NCBI GenBank assembly: GCA_963546395.1
Contig: CAUUMS010000003.1
Coordinates: 1-64,000, forward strand
Direction: 5' to 3'
DNA: 64,000 nucleotides
Source of the DNA: Bacteroides_D sp963546395
Lineage (GTDB): Bacteria > Bacteroidota > Bacteroidia > Bacteroidales > CAJPTX01
The position numbers and the translations under genes are program-made. Positions 32,922 through 44,900 of this stretch are shown here, one piece after another; position 1 is the stretch's first letter, and each line of letters opens with the position of its first letter. The notes beneath the pieces were generated by a model. The model was not told the DNA's origin and made no database searches. It saw nothing but the letters and a program-made list of their open reading frames with translations.

Positions 32922-35717
32922 ATGATGATGCCCAAAGGTTTTATAGAGCTTCGTGGTGTACGGGTGAATAATTTGCGCAACGTCTCACTGCGTATACCAC
33001 GCGGTGAGATGGTGGTGCTTACTGGCCTTTCAGGATCGGGGAAGTCCTCCCTGGCCTTCGGTACGCTGTATGCTGAGGGGCAACGACGTTACGTGCAGAG
33101 CCTTTCGGCATATGCAAGGCAGTTTTTGAGCCGCCTGCCAAAGCCAGATGCTGATTTCATCGGGGGTATACCCCCGGCGATAGTCATAGAGCAGAAGGTG
33201 AGCACTCGGAGTCCGCGCTCCACGGTGGGGACGGCCTCGGAGATTTACGACTACCTGAGGCTACTGTATGCGAGGGTGGGGCGTATCTACTCGCCCGAGG
33301 ATGGCCATGAGATCCGCGTGAAGACCCCTCAGGAGATGGTGGATTTTGTGGTGGGTCAGGCTGGGAAGAGGGTTGTGGTGCTAGCTCCCATAGTTGCAGA
33401 GGATGGGCAGGCGCGCATGGTGCTACTCGACCTTTTGGCCATGGAGGGTTTCTCACGCGTGCAGCGTGGTGATGAGGTGTGCTATATTGAGACCCCGGAG
33501 CAGCGAAACGCCCTGGCAAAGGAGGGTGGAGAGCTCGCATTGCTGGTAGACCGTTTCGTCCCAGAGGATACGGAGGAATTTCGGTCGCGCTGTGCCGAGT
33601 CCCTGGAGATAGCCGGTCGGCAGGGTGAAGACTCCTACGAGCTGCGCGTGTACTCGCCCGATGGCACGTATGAGCGTCACGTCCATTCGGGGCGCATGGA
33701 GATCAACGGGATGCCTTTGCCCCAGCTGAGCCCAGCCCTGTTCAGCTTCAATAGTCCGCTTGGGGCATGCCCCGAATGCGAGGGCTATGGTAAGACGGTG
33801 GGGATTGATGAGGATCTGGTGATACCGGACAAGTCCCGTTCGGTCTTCGATAATGCGGTGGTGTGCTGGAAGGGGAGCACGATGGGGGCCGTGCGGGATG
33901 ACTTCATTCGGGTGGCAGCACCTCTCGGATTCCCAGTCCATAAGCCGTACTATCAGCTGAGCGAGGCGCATAAACGGATGCTCTGGGAGGGGGTGCCCGG
34001 GGCCATGGGCATTAATGACTTCTTTGCCGAGATTGCCAGCTACAAGTACAAGATACAGTTCAGGGTGATGCTGGCGCGCTATTCGGGCAAGGCAGTATGC
34101 CGGGTGTGTCACGGTAAACGTTTGCGCGAAGAGGCGACCTGGGTGCGCGTGGGGGGACGCAGCATTACCGATTTGATGGAGATGCCGTTGGTTCGTCTAG
34201 CGGAGCATTTTGCGGCCTTAGAACTCGGTGAGCACGACCAGACTATCGCCTCTCGGTTGCTCCATGAGATACGCACTCGTCTTAGCTACTTGCTGGATGT
34301 GGGGCTGGGGTATCTGACGCTGGGACGGACGGCGAACACGCTCAGTGGGGGGGAGACGCAGCGTATACATCTGGCCTCGGCGCTAGGCAGCTCGCTTGTA
34401 GGCTCGCTCTACATCCTCGATGAGCCCAGCGTGGGGTTGCACTCCGTTGATACGCAACGGCTGATAGGGGTGCTGCGTAAGCTGCGGGATCTGGGGAATA
34501 CCGTGCTAGTGGTGGAGCACGATGAGGAGATTATACGTGCTGCTGACACTGTAATCGACATGGGCCCCGGGGCGGGATCGTTTGGTGGCAATGTCGTGTG
34601 CATGGGTACTGTGGCTGACGTGGAAGCTTGCCATGAGAGCTTGACAGGCAAGTATCTCTCAGGTCAGGAACGTATCCCCAAAGTGTCTGTGCGCCGAGAG
34701 GGTATGGGTGAGATCTCTGTCGGTGGCATGTTTGTTAACAACCTGGAGGACGTGAGTGTGCGCATCCCGCTGTGCGCAATGACGGTGGTCTCGGGTGTGA
34801 GTGGCTCTGGCAAATCGAGCCTGGTGCGAGAGGGGATTGTGCCCGCTGTGCAATCGCTCATCGATGGTGAGAGACCTGCGCACTGCTGCTTTCACGATGT
34901 TGAGATTACCGGGGGGACGTTGTACGGAGTGGAGTATGTGGATCAGGATCCACTCTCCCGCTCGTCGCGCTCTACGCCCATCACGTACATAAAGGCTTAC
35001 GACCTGGTGCGCCAACTCATGGCGGCGCAGCCTGCTGCTGTGAGCTTGGAGTTACAGCCCGGCTCATTCTCTTTCAATGCGCCCGGAGGGCGTTGTGAGG
35101 TGTGTGAGGGGGCAGGGGTAGTGGTCATGCCGATGCAGTTTATGGCTGACGTGGAGGTGGTGTGCGAGGAGTGCCACGGGACGCGGTTCCGGCGTGAGGT
35201 ACTGGATGTGCAGTACAGGGGCAAGAATATCGACGACATCCTTCGGATGACGGTGACAGACGCCATTGCCTTCTTCCGTGAGGCTGATCAGCCTCAGGCA
35301 CGACGTATAGCCGAAAGCATCCAGATTCTGGAGGATGTGGGGCTTGGCTACGTGACGTTGGGCCAATCCACGAGCACGCTGAGCGGTGGGGAGTCACAAC
35401 GGCTGAAGCTGGCCTCCTACATTATGGATCCGCATCTGGATCGGCCAATGCTCTTCGCTTTTGATGAGCCTACCACGGGGCTGCATTTCCATGACATCCG
35501 CTGCCTGATGGGGGCATTCGATAGGCTCATCCAGAAGGGGCATACCTTGCTGATTGTGGAGCACAATGTGGAGGTGATACGCCTTGCGGACTGGTTGATC
35601 GACATGGGCCCTGGGGCTGGGGAGCATGGAGGCCGAGTGGTGGCGAGCGGCACACCTGAGATGGTGGCACGGTGCGAAGAGAGCGTAACAGCCAGGTATT
35701 TCAGGGATCGGCTGTAG
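32922..35717 (+). CDS. uvrA: Excinuclease ABC subunit A (UvrA)
   Basis: 931-residue damage-sensing ATPase of nucleotide excision repair, with two ABC modules: Walker A LTGLSGSGKSS and VSGVSGSGKSS, signatures LSGGETQR and LSGGESQR, and Walker B regions ILDEPSVGLH and AFDEPTTGLH. The UvrB-binding segment is present. Zinc sites: the CxxC pair usually found before FSFNSP is missing (HSGRMEING there), while CPECEG, CRVCHG, CEVCEG and CEECHG remain, so the first module cannot form its usual four-cysteine site. Start chosen at the first of three ATG codons (32922-32930); the TTG at 32916 is less likely. It sits alone between two giant secreted-protein genes. Confidence 0.95.
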   Translation: MMMPKGFIELRGVRVNNLRNVSLRIPRGEMVVLTGLSGSGKSSLAFGTLYAEGQRRYVQSLSAYARQFLSRLPKPDADFIGGIPPAIVIEQKVSTRSPRSTVGTASEIYDYLRLLYARVGRIYSPEDGHEIRVKTPQEMVDFVVGQAGKRVVVLAPIVAEDGQARMVLLDLLAMEGFSRVQRGDEVCYIETPEQRNALAKEGGELALLVDRFVPEDTEEFRSRCAESLEIAGRQGEDSYELRVYSPDGTYERHVHSGRMEINGMPLPQLSPALFSFNSPLGACPECEGYGKTVGIDEDLVIPDKSRSVFDNAVVCWKGSTMGAVRDDFIRVAAPLGFPVHKPYYQLSEAHKRMLWEGVPGAMGINDFFAEIASYKYKIQFRVMLARYSGKAVCRVCHGKRLREEATWVRVGGRSITDLMEMPLVRLAEHFAALELGEHDQTIASRLLHEIRTRLSYLLDVGLGYLTLGRTANTLSGGETQRIHLASALGSSLVGSLYILDEPSVGLHSVDTQRLIGVLRKLRDLGNTVLVVEHDEEIIRAADTVIDMGPGAGSFGGNVVCMGTVADVEACHESLTGKYLSGQERIPKVSVRREGMGEISVGGMFVNNLEDVSVRIPLCAMTVVSGVSGSGKSSLVREGIVPAVQSLIDGERPAHCCFHDVEITGGTLYGVEYVDQDPLSRSSRSTPITYIKAYDLVRQLMAAQPAAVSLELQPGSFSFNAPGGRCEVCEGAGVVVMPMQFMADVEVVCEECHGTRFRREVLDVQYRGKNIDDILRMTVTDAIAFFREADQPQARRIAESIQILEDVGLGYVTLGQSTSTLSGGESQRLKLASYIMDPHLDRPMLFAFDEPTTGLHFHDIRCLMGAFDRLIQKGHTLLIVEHNVEVIRLADWLIDMGPGAGEHGGRVVASGTPEMVARCEESVTARYFRDRL

Positions 35718-35998
35718 CGATTATTACCCGGTGAGGCTTTTGCGGAATCGATTCAAATTTGTACTGGCTGTAGATGAAATGATACTTAGCGAATGTGGAG
35801 CGCATATTCTGTGGCAGGACGCATTAAACTCCTGTGATCTAGGTAGTCTACACTGTCTCGTTCGTCCTTGGCAGGTGGCAATACCCAGTGCGACAGGGCC
35901 AAACGACCTGCCATTATTGTATTAAATTGCGACGAGAACGTTTGTTACCCGAAGGTGCTTAGTGTACCTCGGGATTTATTCACACAAACCTAAAGTCT
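35718..35998 (+). other. Intergenic leader region before the giant protease gene
   Basis: 281 bases with no credible gene. It can form a long-range stem GGCAGGT (35870-35876) with ACCTGCC (35906-35912), extended inside by TGGC with GCCA, and a smaller hairpin CCCGAAGGT/ACCTCGGG (about 35948-35972) shortly before the start codon. No clear promoter pair was found. Confidence 0.5.
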
Positions 35999-38900
35999 AT
36001 GAGGAAATTTGTACTCTACCTTATGGTGCTCCTTGCGCTCGGCACGCTAGTCGTCCAGGCGCAAGAGTACGTAACGCTCGGGGGCCATCGCTTTGTGCCA
36101 GAGCAGAACGTGGGGGCACGTATGCGTGGCATCCCCGACTACGGAGCCTCCACGCAAGGTTGGCACAACGTGTTGGTGCAATTCTCGCAGATCCCAAGCC
36201 AAGATGAGATACGCTCTTTGGCTAAGTCGGGCATTGTGCTCAAGGATTATGTGGGCGGGAAGGCTTACATGGCCCTGGTGAAGGAGAAGCGGACTCGCAC
36301 TGGGATATCAGCGCTCGAGTCTGCCCACATGGTGTCCATGGTGCCGCTTCGTCCCGAGTGGAAGGTCGATCCTGTGCTGACGGCTGGGAGTATACCGCAG
36401 TATGCTCAAACGGCCTCTGGGCATGCGAAGGTGGTAATCCATTTGGCCTCAAATGCCCCGTGGAGCGATGCGCCCTCGGCATTGACCCGGGTCGGAGTAG
36501 AGGATCTGCATGTGTCAGAACTCTTGGGCTGGGTCACGGGTCAGGTGCCGCTAAACCGCATGACCGAGGTGGCTGCGTTGCCTTGGGTTGTACGTGTCGC
36601 CTTGCAGGATCCGCCCGCCAAGGCCAATAATCAGGGTGGAGCCACGCTAGGTAGGGCCTCAATCCTGAATCGTTCAACCCTTCTGGGAGGACGTGGTTTG
36701 CTTGGTGAGGGGCAGCGTATCGGTATCTGGGACGGGAACGTAGTGTTCCACCCCGACTTTGGCGACCGCATTCACGTTCAGGAGTATGAGCTGGCTGATG
36801 GTACAGAGACTCACGGTACGCACGTGGCCGGCTCCGTCCTGGGTGCTGGGCTTATCGACCCCGATGCTCGCGGTATGGCCCCTAAGGCACAGGCGTGGAC
36901 GTATAATTTCAATGTGCAGTCGAACCGAAAGAGAGCCGAGGAAGAGATGGCCGAGGCTTTCAAGATGTTTGGCATACACCTTACGCAGAACTCCTACGGG
37001 ATAACGCTCGGGGCGGGATGCGATTTCTATACCGATCTCCCCTACATTCAGAGCGATTACGCGGTAGATAAGCTGGCTGTGGATTACCCCACGCTGAGCC
37101 ATGTCTATGCGGCAGGTAATGAGCAGGGATACTGCCAGGAAGATGCCATACAGGCGTACGGCATGCCGGGTTACGGCACTGCGACCCGCAAAGCAAAGAA
37201 TGTGATTAACGTGGCGGCCACCGATGTCTATGGCCGGATTACTGACTTTAGCAGCTTTGGCCCATTGGATGACGGTCGTCTCTTCCCCACAGTGGCAGCT
37301 AGGGGGGCTGCTGTCTATAGCACGCAGCCTGGGGGTCAGTATAAGGCTATGGACGGAACCTCTATGGCCTGTCCTACTGTCACGGGGCATCTGGCACTGG
37401 TTAGTGAGCGTTATGGCCAGCTGCATAACGGGGTTCCTATTCGTAACGATCTGCTACGTGCCCTTGCAGCCAACACGGCGGATGATGCTGGTCGGAAGGG
37501 CCCAGATTTCCAATTCGGTTACGGGATCCTCAATGCTGAACGAGCAGTAATTGCCATCGAGAAGGGGTACTACGAGCTCGGCGAGATTGCGAAGGGGGAC
37601 ACGTGGACGAAGAAGGTCAGCGTGCCTAAAGGGGCAGCCGGTTTTCGTGCTATGCTGGTGTGGAATGATCCCGTGGCCAGCCGTGAGTATAAGCGGGGTG
37701 AAAAGGTGATGATCAACGACCTTGATCTACATCTCAAGTGCGGCTCCTCCGATTTCTTGCCCTGGGTGCTAGATCACACTAAGGGGAATGTGGAAAAGGA
37801 GGCCAAACGTAAGAAGGATGACCTCAATAACATTGAGCAGGTAACCCTGACGGCAAGCGAGCTGAGCGGCAACACTGATGTAGTTCTTGAGGTGAAGGGC
37901 TCCACGGTTGTTGATGGTAAGCAGCCCTTTGCCGTGGTGTGGTGGGTAGATGATGATACACCGCGCATCGTGACCCCATCTGCGGGCGATAAACTCGTGG
38001 CTGGAGCCTCCACGATGTTGCGCATAGAGCATATGAAAGCGCCACTCACGGTGGAGATTTCATACGATGGTGGCAAGAATTACCAGCAGCTGGGATCGGT
38101 CTCCACTTCCTTTACCGATATCATGTTCCGCATCCCTAGTAATGCTCCAATCACGGAGCAGGCCATGTTGCGCATCATCGATGCTGCGGGACGTGTTGTC
38201 CTGAGTGAGGGCATGTTTACGGTGGCTCCGCAGCCAACGTTAGTGCGCATTGAAAAGCCTGACTGCGGCCTGGAGGGGTGGAAGCTAGTATGGGATAAGA
38301 TTCCGGCAGCAACCCATGGCTACGAGGTGTTGCTGGCCAATCGCATCGAGGGGCAATACGAGTCTGTTGGACATACGGAGAAGGCAGATGAGACTGAGTT
38401 TACAATCCCTGCCGAGAAGCTAAACCGTGGGGAAAGGCCCGTGGTGAGCGTGGCTGTGCGCACTGAGCATGGGTATGGTAAACGTGCTGTGGCCATGCGG
38501 GCGGAGGCTGCCATGCCATTAAAACTCACCATAGACAAATTGCCGTTTGCGGAGACATTTAAGCATTCAGGGTCTGAATACTTGCGCATTTCTGGTGGGG
38601 AGAACACGCTTCGGTTCCTCCGCGAGAATAAGCAGATGACGGATGGTTCCAACTACCTCTACGTTGGCGTTGGTCGGACGAACCCGCAATTCGACTCATC
38701 AGATTTCTTTGGGGAGAAGAATCGCGACAATATGACCACGATCTCGCTGTGCGACATCGATCTGAGCGATTTGCCGAAAGATATGCAGGTGGAGTTTCGT
38801 ATGCGTGGAGGTCTTGTGCTCTCACGGCGTGACGATTTGCAATCCACTCGGTTCCGCGTCTACGACAATGGTGTCCTGCTGAAGGATCAGTATGGCAAGG

Positions 38901-41900
38901 AGGAGCGGCAGGGTTCAATGCAAATCGAGGACTGGATCTACCGTCTGGATGGGGGGCAGCATCATTCCATCAAGATTGTCCACGTCGGAGAGCGAGTCAA
39001 TGACATGCTGGGCCTTGCGGGCATATTCATCGAGCCATTGCAGCACCAGCCAGACGTGTCGATTGCCCTGGCGACCCCACTGAAGGATGGAGCCAATCTT
39101 GGGCTCACGAAGGTGTACGCCAAAGTCTCGAATCATTCCTCCGACGATGTGAAGAAGGTGCGGCTAGTGGCCCACCTGAATGGGGAGTGGAAGCTTGCTA
39201 CGGAGGTGCACGATCTGAAGGCGAAGAACGATCGCATCGTGCCGCTAGAGCTCGATTTGAGCACGGCTTCTCCGCTTGGTGAGAGGAAGAATATCCGTCT
39301 CGAGGTGGCCCTGGATGGTGATACCAATACCACGAACGATGCCATTGAGGTCACCGTCAAGAACTTCGGCAAGGTGATCACGCACCCCATCTCTAAGCAG
39401 GTCGGCGATGCTACCATTGACCCCTTTGAGACGCATGTCGTCACCGGCCCATTCTTCTATGCCGACAACGGTGGCACCTTGAGCAACTATGATCTGGATC
39501 AGATTGCCACGCTGAAGCTCCTGCCTAGCGATCCGAGCCAGCGGGTGAGAATCCGTTTTAAATCATTCAACCTGCGAGGGGATTCCACCGCACTAATGCT
39601 ATACACGGCGCAAGTGCCAGAGAATCTAGTCACGGCGGGGATCCCACCTAAGGCGGTGTTGCAGGGTGAGCTACCCGAGGATGCGCGCACCTATGTCTCC
39701 GAGGCGGAGGATGGTGCCATTACGCTCTTCTTCACATCCGATCAAGAGCTCGATGGTGAGGGCTGGCTTGCTGAGGTCGATCTCGTGCCCGCTCGTACCC
39801 CGCTTACGCTCGTGAAGGCTGAGGCGCGGCTTACGGGCACCGATAGCAAGGCGAAAGTCCCCGTTAAGGTAACTGTGCGCAACAATTGGATCGAGGAGCA
39901 GAAGGGCTTCGATCTCGGCCTATGGGATGGCCGAAAGTACATCCTAAAGCAGCACGTTGATCAGATAGCACAGGGCGAGAAGGAGTTCACGTTTACCGAG
40001 CCGCTGGAGCTGGAGATGTCTACCATACTAAACCTACGTGTGGCAGTCCTTTCTTCCCCGACCTGCGGTTCTACCAATTATTTGCCGCTCCTCGCCGCCT
40101 ACGATAGCTACTGCATCCCAGGAGCCATTCGCAGCGATCAGGATTTGTTCATCGGCACAATACGGGTCAACGACTCCCTCTTCACGATGGACGATCCCAC
40201 CACGCACCTGCAGTACGAAGTTTCGCCTACTGTTCCCATTTTCCATAATGATGAGAAGGTGCGGATGCGGATGAAAGCGACAAACTACCTGGAGCACGAG
40301 GCTCAGTTCGTGGTTTGGGTCGATTGGGATGGTGATTTGAAGTTCGCCGATAGCGAGCGTTACTCTATTGTCCTGGCGGATGGTGAGGAGGAGTGTGCGC
40401 TCGAGATCCCGATTCCGACCGGTGCTACTATCGGTAAAAAGCGGGTGCGTATGGCCTTGCTTGCCGATGCTAAGACGATTGCCGATGGCCCTTGCTTTGC
40501 CGGAGGAATTGAGACCGGTGACCTTCGTGACATTACGTTCGAGATGGTGGCCACCAATCCGGTGACGAACGATTTGGCCCTTACCGGGATCGATGCTGGC
40601 CCATCAGGCCCCGGGCTGAAAACCAATCAGGAGATCTCGATCAGGTTGAAGAACCTCTCGAATCACGAATTCAAGGGTAAGGTAAAGGTAAAGGTTAAGG
40701 TGGACGATAAGGCTGAGATTGAGGACGAAGTCGATTGCCAGAGCGAGCCCCTTGAAGCTTTCGTGGGCGAAAACAGCTACAAGCTACCGACTGCTGCGCT
40801 GGATCTATCGGCTTCAGGCCGCCACACGATTAAGGTTACCATCGAGGAGCTGCCACAGGTGAAGAATCCTGAGAACAACAGCATGACCACCGAGGTGCAC
40901 TGCGTGACTCCCAATGCGGCTGGCGATCAGTATGCATTGGCCTTCACGAGCCGTTACTCCACCGATCTGCAGCAGGTCGAACTGCCTCAGATTAGCCAGG
41001 CCCTGGCGAGTTATAAGGCCGAGGATAAGTTCACATTCGAATTCCTATTCAATGCGGATCAATTCCAGTACGGCAGGTTGCTAGAGGCCAATGGATTTGC
41101 AATTGCGGCACTCAATGGAGTTGGTGACGATGTGCCCGACAATAGCATCGGCGTGCTCGTTGGTAGCTATATGCTTGCCCACACTCCTGGCAATGTGATA
41201 AAGCCCGGCGTGTGGCAGCACGTGGCTGTAGAGCTAGAGATCGAACGCATGCCAAGTGCGTTGGAATCTGGGAAGACCAATGTGAAGATTTTCCTCGACG
41301 GGAAAGAGCAAGAGGTCTCATCCTACGGGCTATCCAATCCAGACTTTGGCAACCTCAAGCTAGGACGCAAATTCCTTGGCAAGATTGACGAGGTACGCAT
41401 CTGGAAATCGGGTGTTGACCAGGCTGCACTAGAGTCGCATCTGTACACGCATCACCGCCAAGCCAATGGTGACTTGCCTGCCAACTGCCTGGCCGAGTTC
41501 AGTTTCGATGAGGGCCCAGGAAACACGAGTGGTATCTCGAACGGAATGCCTGCGCCGATTCGGGTCGATAAGGCTGACCTGATCACGCGCCCTGAAGGAG
41601 GTATTTGGTACAAGCAGGATCAGCTTCTGGCGAGATTTGCCTTTACCGGCCAGGTTTCCTACACCAAGGTAGGCAATACCTACACGGTGAAGTTTGTGCA
41701 CACGGCCAAGCCTGAATCCATAGAGGGGACAATTACCCCAGCATGGCCTGACGCAAAGCTCACACATCAGGGACAACCCATAGCTGGCTCACACACCTTC
41801 AACTTCACGAACGATGTGGTTGTAGAGGCGGAGTGCATGCTATTTGGGAAGAAGGTGACGCAAACGCTGACGTTCAAATTCCAGAACGACCTCTCCAATG

Positions 41901-44900
41901 AGCGCAATCTCCTGTCTCTTGCTCTTTCCAAGGCGCACAATGATGGCCTCAAGCAAGACGTACAGGTCGATCCCGTCTCCCAGGTGAACGTCATTCGTCT
42001 GCGTGAGGCTGAGGGTACCCCTACTACCCCAGCAGCTATGAAGCTCTCCTTCTCCCTGCCTGCTGGGGCTACAGCCCAGTACAATGGGGTTGCGCTTGAG
42101 TCCAATGTCACGCCAGTGGACTTTACAAAGCCTGTGGTGGTTACCGTGAAGGCTGCCAATGGGCAGACGAAGCGTTATGACTTGCGTCTGGCGTTGGATC
42201 AGTCCATCACGTGGGATAAGGCTCCCCTGGCGTATACGTACGGGGATGCTCCTGCCGACTTGGATGCTGTGGCTAGCTCTGGGCGACCGGTGGTGTATGT
42301 CTCATCGAACCCCGTGGTAGCCTCTGTTGCCAATGGTCGTCTGGTTATCGGACGGCCTGGTAAAGCTGAGCTACGAGCCGCCGAGGCGGGTGGGGGACTA
42401 TATGCCTCAGCTGAGGACGTGGTGCGCACAGTCACCGTGGGCAAGAAATCCATTACGGTGCAGCCCTCTAATACGCAGGCTCGTTATGCTGAGCCTGTAC
42501 GTTGGCAGTTCTCCTACTCGGGATTGGCACAGTCGGAGGATGAGGCCGCATTGCCCAGTCCTCTCTCGCGCAAGGCCTACACGCTGGAGGATGCCTCAGG
42601 GCATTCCTTCGATGCGAACACGTTGCTGCCAGTAGGTACCTACAAAGTGAAAGCTCAGTCGGAAGCCTATGAGACCGAGCGGTACATCATTCAGCCCAAG
42701 GATGGTAACCTCGAGGTGCAACCTGGTGACCTTATCGACTTCCGCTTTCTTGTGGCCGATGCGGATGGCCCCGTGGCCGATGCCATGGTGAAAGTCGATG
42801 GCAATGGCCGTCTCACCTCTTCCGATGGTGAGGTCATCTTCCAGCTCCGTGAGGGTCTTTCTGTCTCGTACGAGGTATCAAAGGCTGGCTACGGTCTGGA
42901 GAAAGGCTCAGCAAAGGCTGAGACGGGCAAAGACAATCGTATCTCGGTGATGCTACGCAAGGCGGATCTTACCCTCACCTACAAGGCTGGCGACCATGGT
43001 ACGCTCCATGGCCCATCAACGCAGGTGCTCGTGGCGGGTGCCGCTGGGCAACCCGTGCGCATAGAGCCTGAGGCCGGATTCCGCTTTACCCGATGGAGCG
43101 ATGGGAGTCTGGACAATCCACGGCAGGATTGCGATGTGGTTGCTAGCCTCACCGTCACGGCCGAGTATTTGCCAGCGGAGTATACGCTATCCTACGCCGT
43201 CGTAGGTTCTGGACGTTGGAAGCAGGGTAAGCAAGAGCAAATCGTGTCGCATGGTGCCAACGCCCAGACAGTGGCTGTGGGGCTTGCGGATGCCGAGAGC
43301 TTCTTTGCCGGCTGGAGTGACGGCAGCATGGAGCTAGAGCGTACGGATGAGAAGCTGACGAGCAGTCAGATCTACCGTGCCTACTTTGGGCGATACGCCA
43401 CATTGCCAGCGTCGAACGACTTTGAGCAGGGCCAACTCTCTGACGGATGGTACAGCGCATCCATCAACGGGAACATTGGCCCGTGGACAGTGGATAACTT
43501 CCTACCGTCCAAGTTGCACAGGCTCGATGGCCACTTTGCCTTCTGTGACAATCGAAAGGCTCCCGGCGCAGGGGTGCATCACACCTCGCATCTCTACTCG
43601 CCGCGCTTTAAGGTCTCCGGTGTAACCCGACCTATAGCGGTGAGCTTCGATTACACCCTGCAAGGGGGAACTGATCCGGACGAGTGCGTTGTGGAGTACA
43701 CCGTGGATGGGAGCTCTTGGAAGAAGCTCGGAATGAGCATGGCGGTCACGTACGAACGTTCCTCGTGGAAGGAAGAGCTCGCCGCAAGCGAGTTCACAGG
43801 CAAGGAGTTCGTGCAGTTCCGTTGGGTGTATCACACCAATTGGGGCCGTTACGTGCTGATTGACAACGTGCAGATCTTTGAGACTGGTGATGCGCAGCAC
43901 ACGCTCTCCTATGTGGCCGAGCCCTCTGAGGGTGGCTCGTTCCTCGTCGGCGGGGTAGCGGCTTCCTCGCAGACCGTGGAGCACGGAAAGAGCGCTGAGC
44001 CTGTTCAGGCCCAGCCTAAAGCTAACTACCGATTCCTTGAGTGGAAGGGCCTCAATGCGGAGGCAACCTTGCAGCTGAAGGCACCTGTCCTCTCTGATAT
44101 GACGTACACTGCGCTATTCGCTAGCCAGAGTACGGTGAGGATTCAGTACGTGGCTAAGCCGACTGGTCGTGGCCAGTTCACCGTGGATGGTGCCACCGTC
44201 GATCACCAGGATCTCGAGCGTGCCGCAGATGCGAAGCCTGTGGTGGCCTCTCCAGTTCCGGGGTGGCAATTTGCCTACTGGGCTATTGACGGGAGCGGGA
44301 GTGCCGAGCGCATCGAGCGGGCCGTTGCGGATGATATGGTGCTAGAAGCTGTCTTCGTGCCAGTACGCCGCCAGATTACATTCGTTGTCGTCGATGGGCA
44401 AACGCCAATAGCCAATGCCATAATTGGTGTTGAGGGACAGCTCCTTCAGACCGATGCCAGTGGTAAAGCCTCGTTGATGCTACCTGCGGGTACCTACGCC
44501 TACTCGGTGACTCGTCTCGGGTATAACCCGGTGCAGGGTGTGTGCACGTTGGAGGACAAGGATCTGGAGGTTCGTGTTGACGTGTCACAGCGTCAGGTGC
44601 TCTTCGTGGTATCCACGAGCGAGGGCCGACTCCCCAGTGCCACGGTGACCATTGAGGGCCTTCAGCCGTTGACGACTAGCGATCGCGGGGAGGCCGCTAT
44701 TACCTTGGCTGACGGCAACTACAAGTACAGTGCCTCTGCTGCGGGCATGGCAACCGTCGAGGGCGATCTACGTGTACTCGGACGGCCACTTCGTGTCGAT
44801 GTCCTGCTGACAGCTGCGGCTACGACGTATGAGGTCACCATTGCTGATGCGTCGAACGGGAAGGTTGAGGTACGTGCCCAGGGGAAGACCCTAACGAGCG

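Noticed and set aside
35731..35925. 64-codon open frame between uvrA and the giant protease gene
   Set aside because: It overlaps the predicted leader stem and has no recognisable feature.
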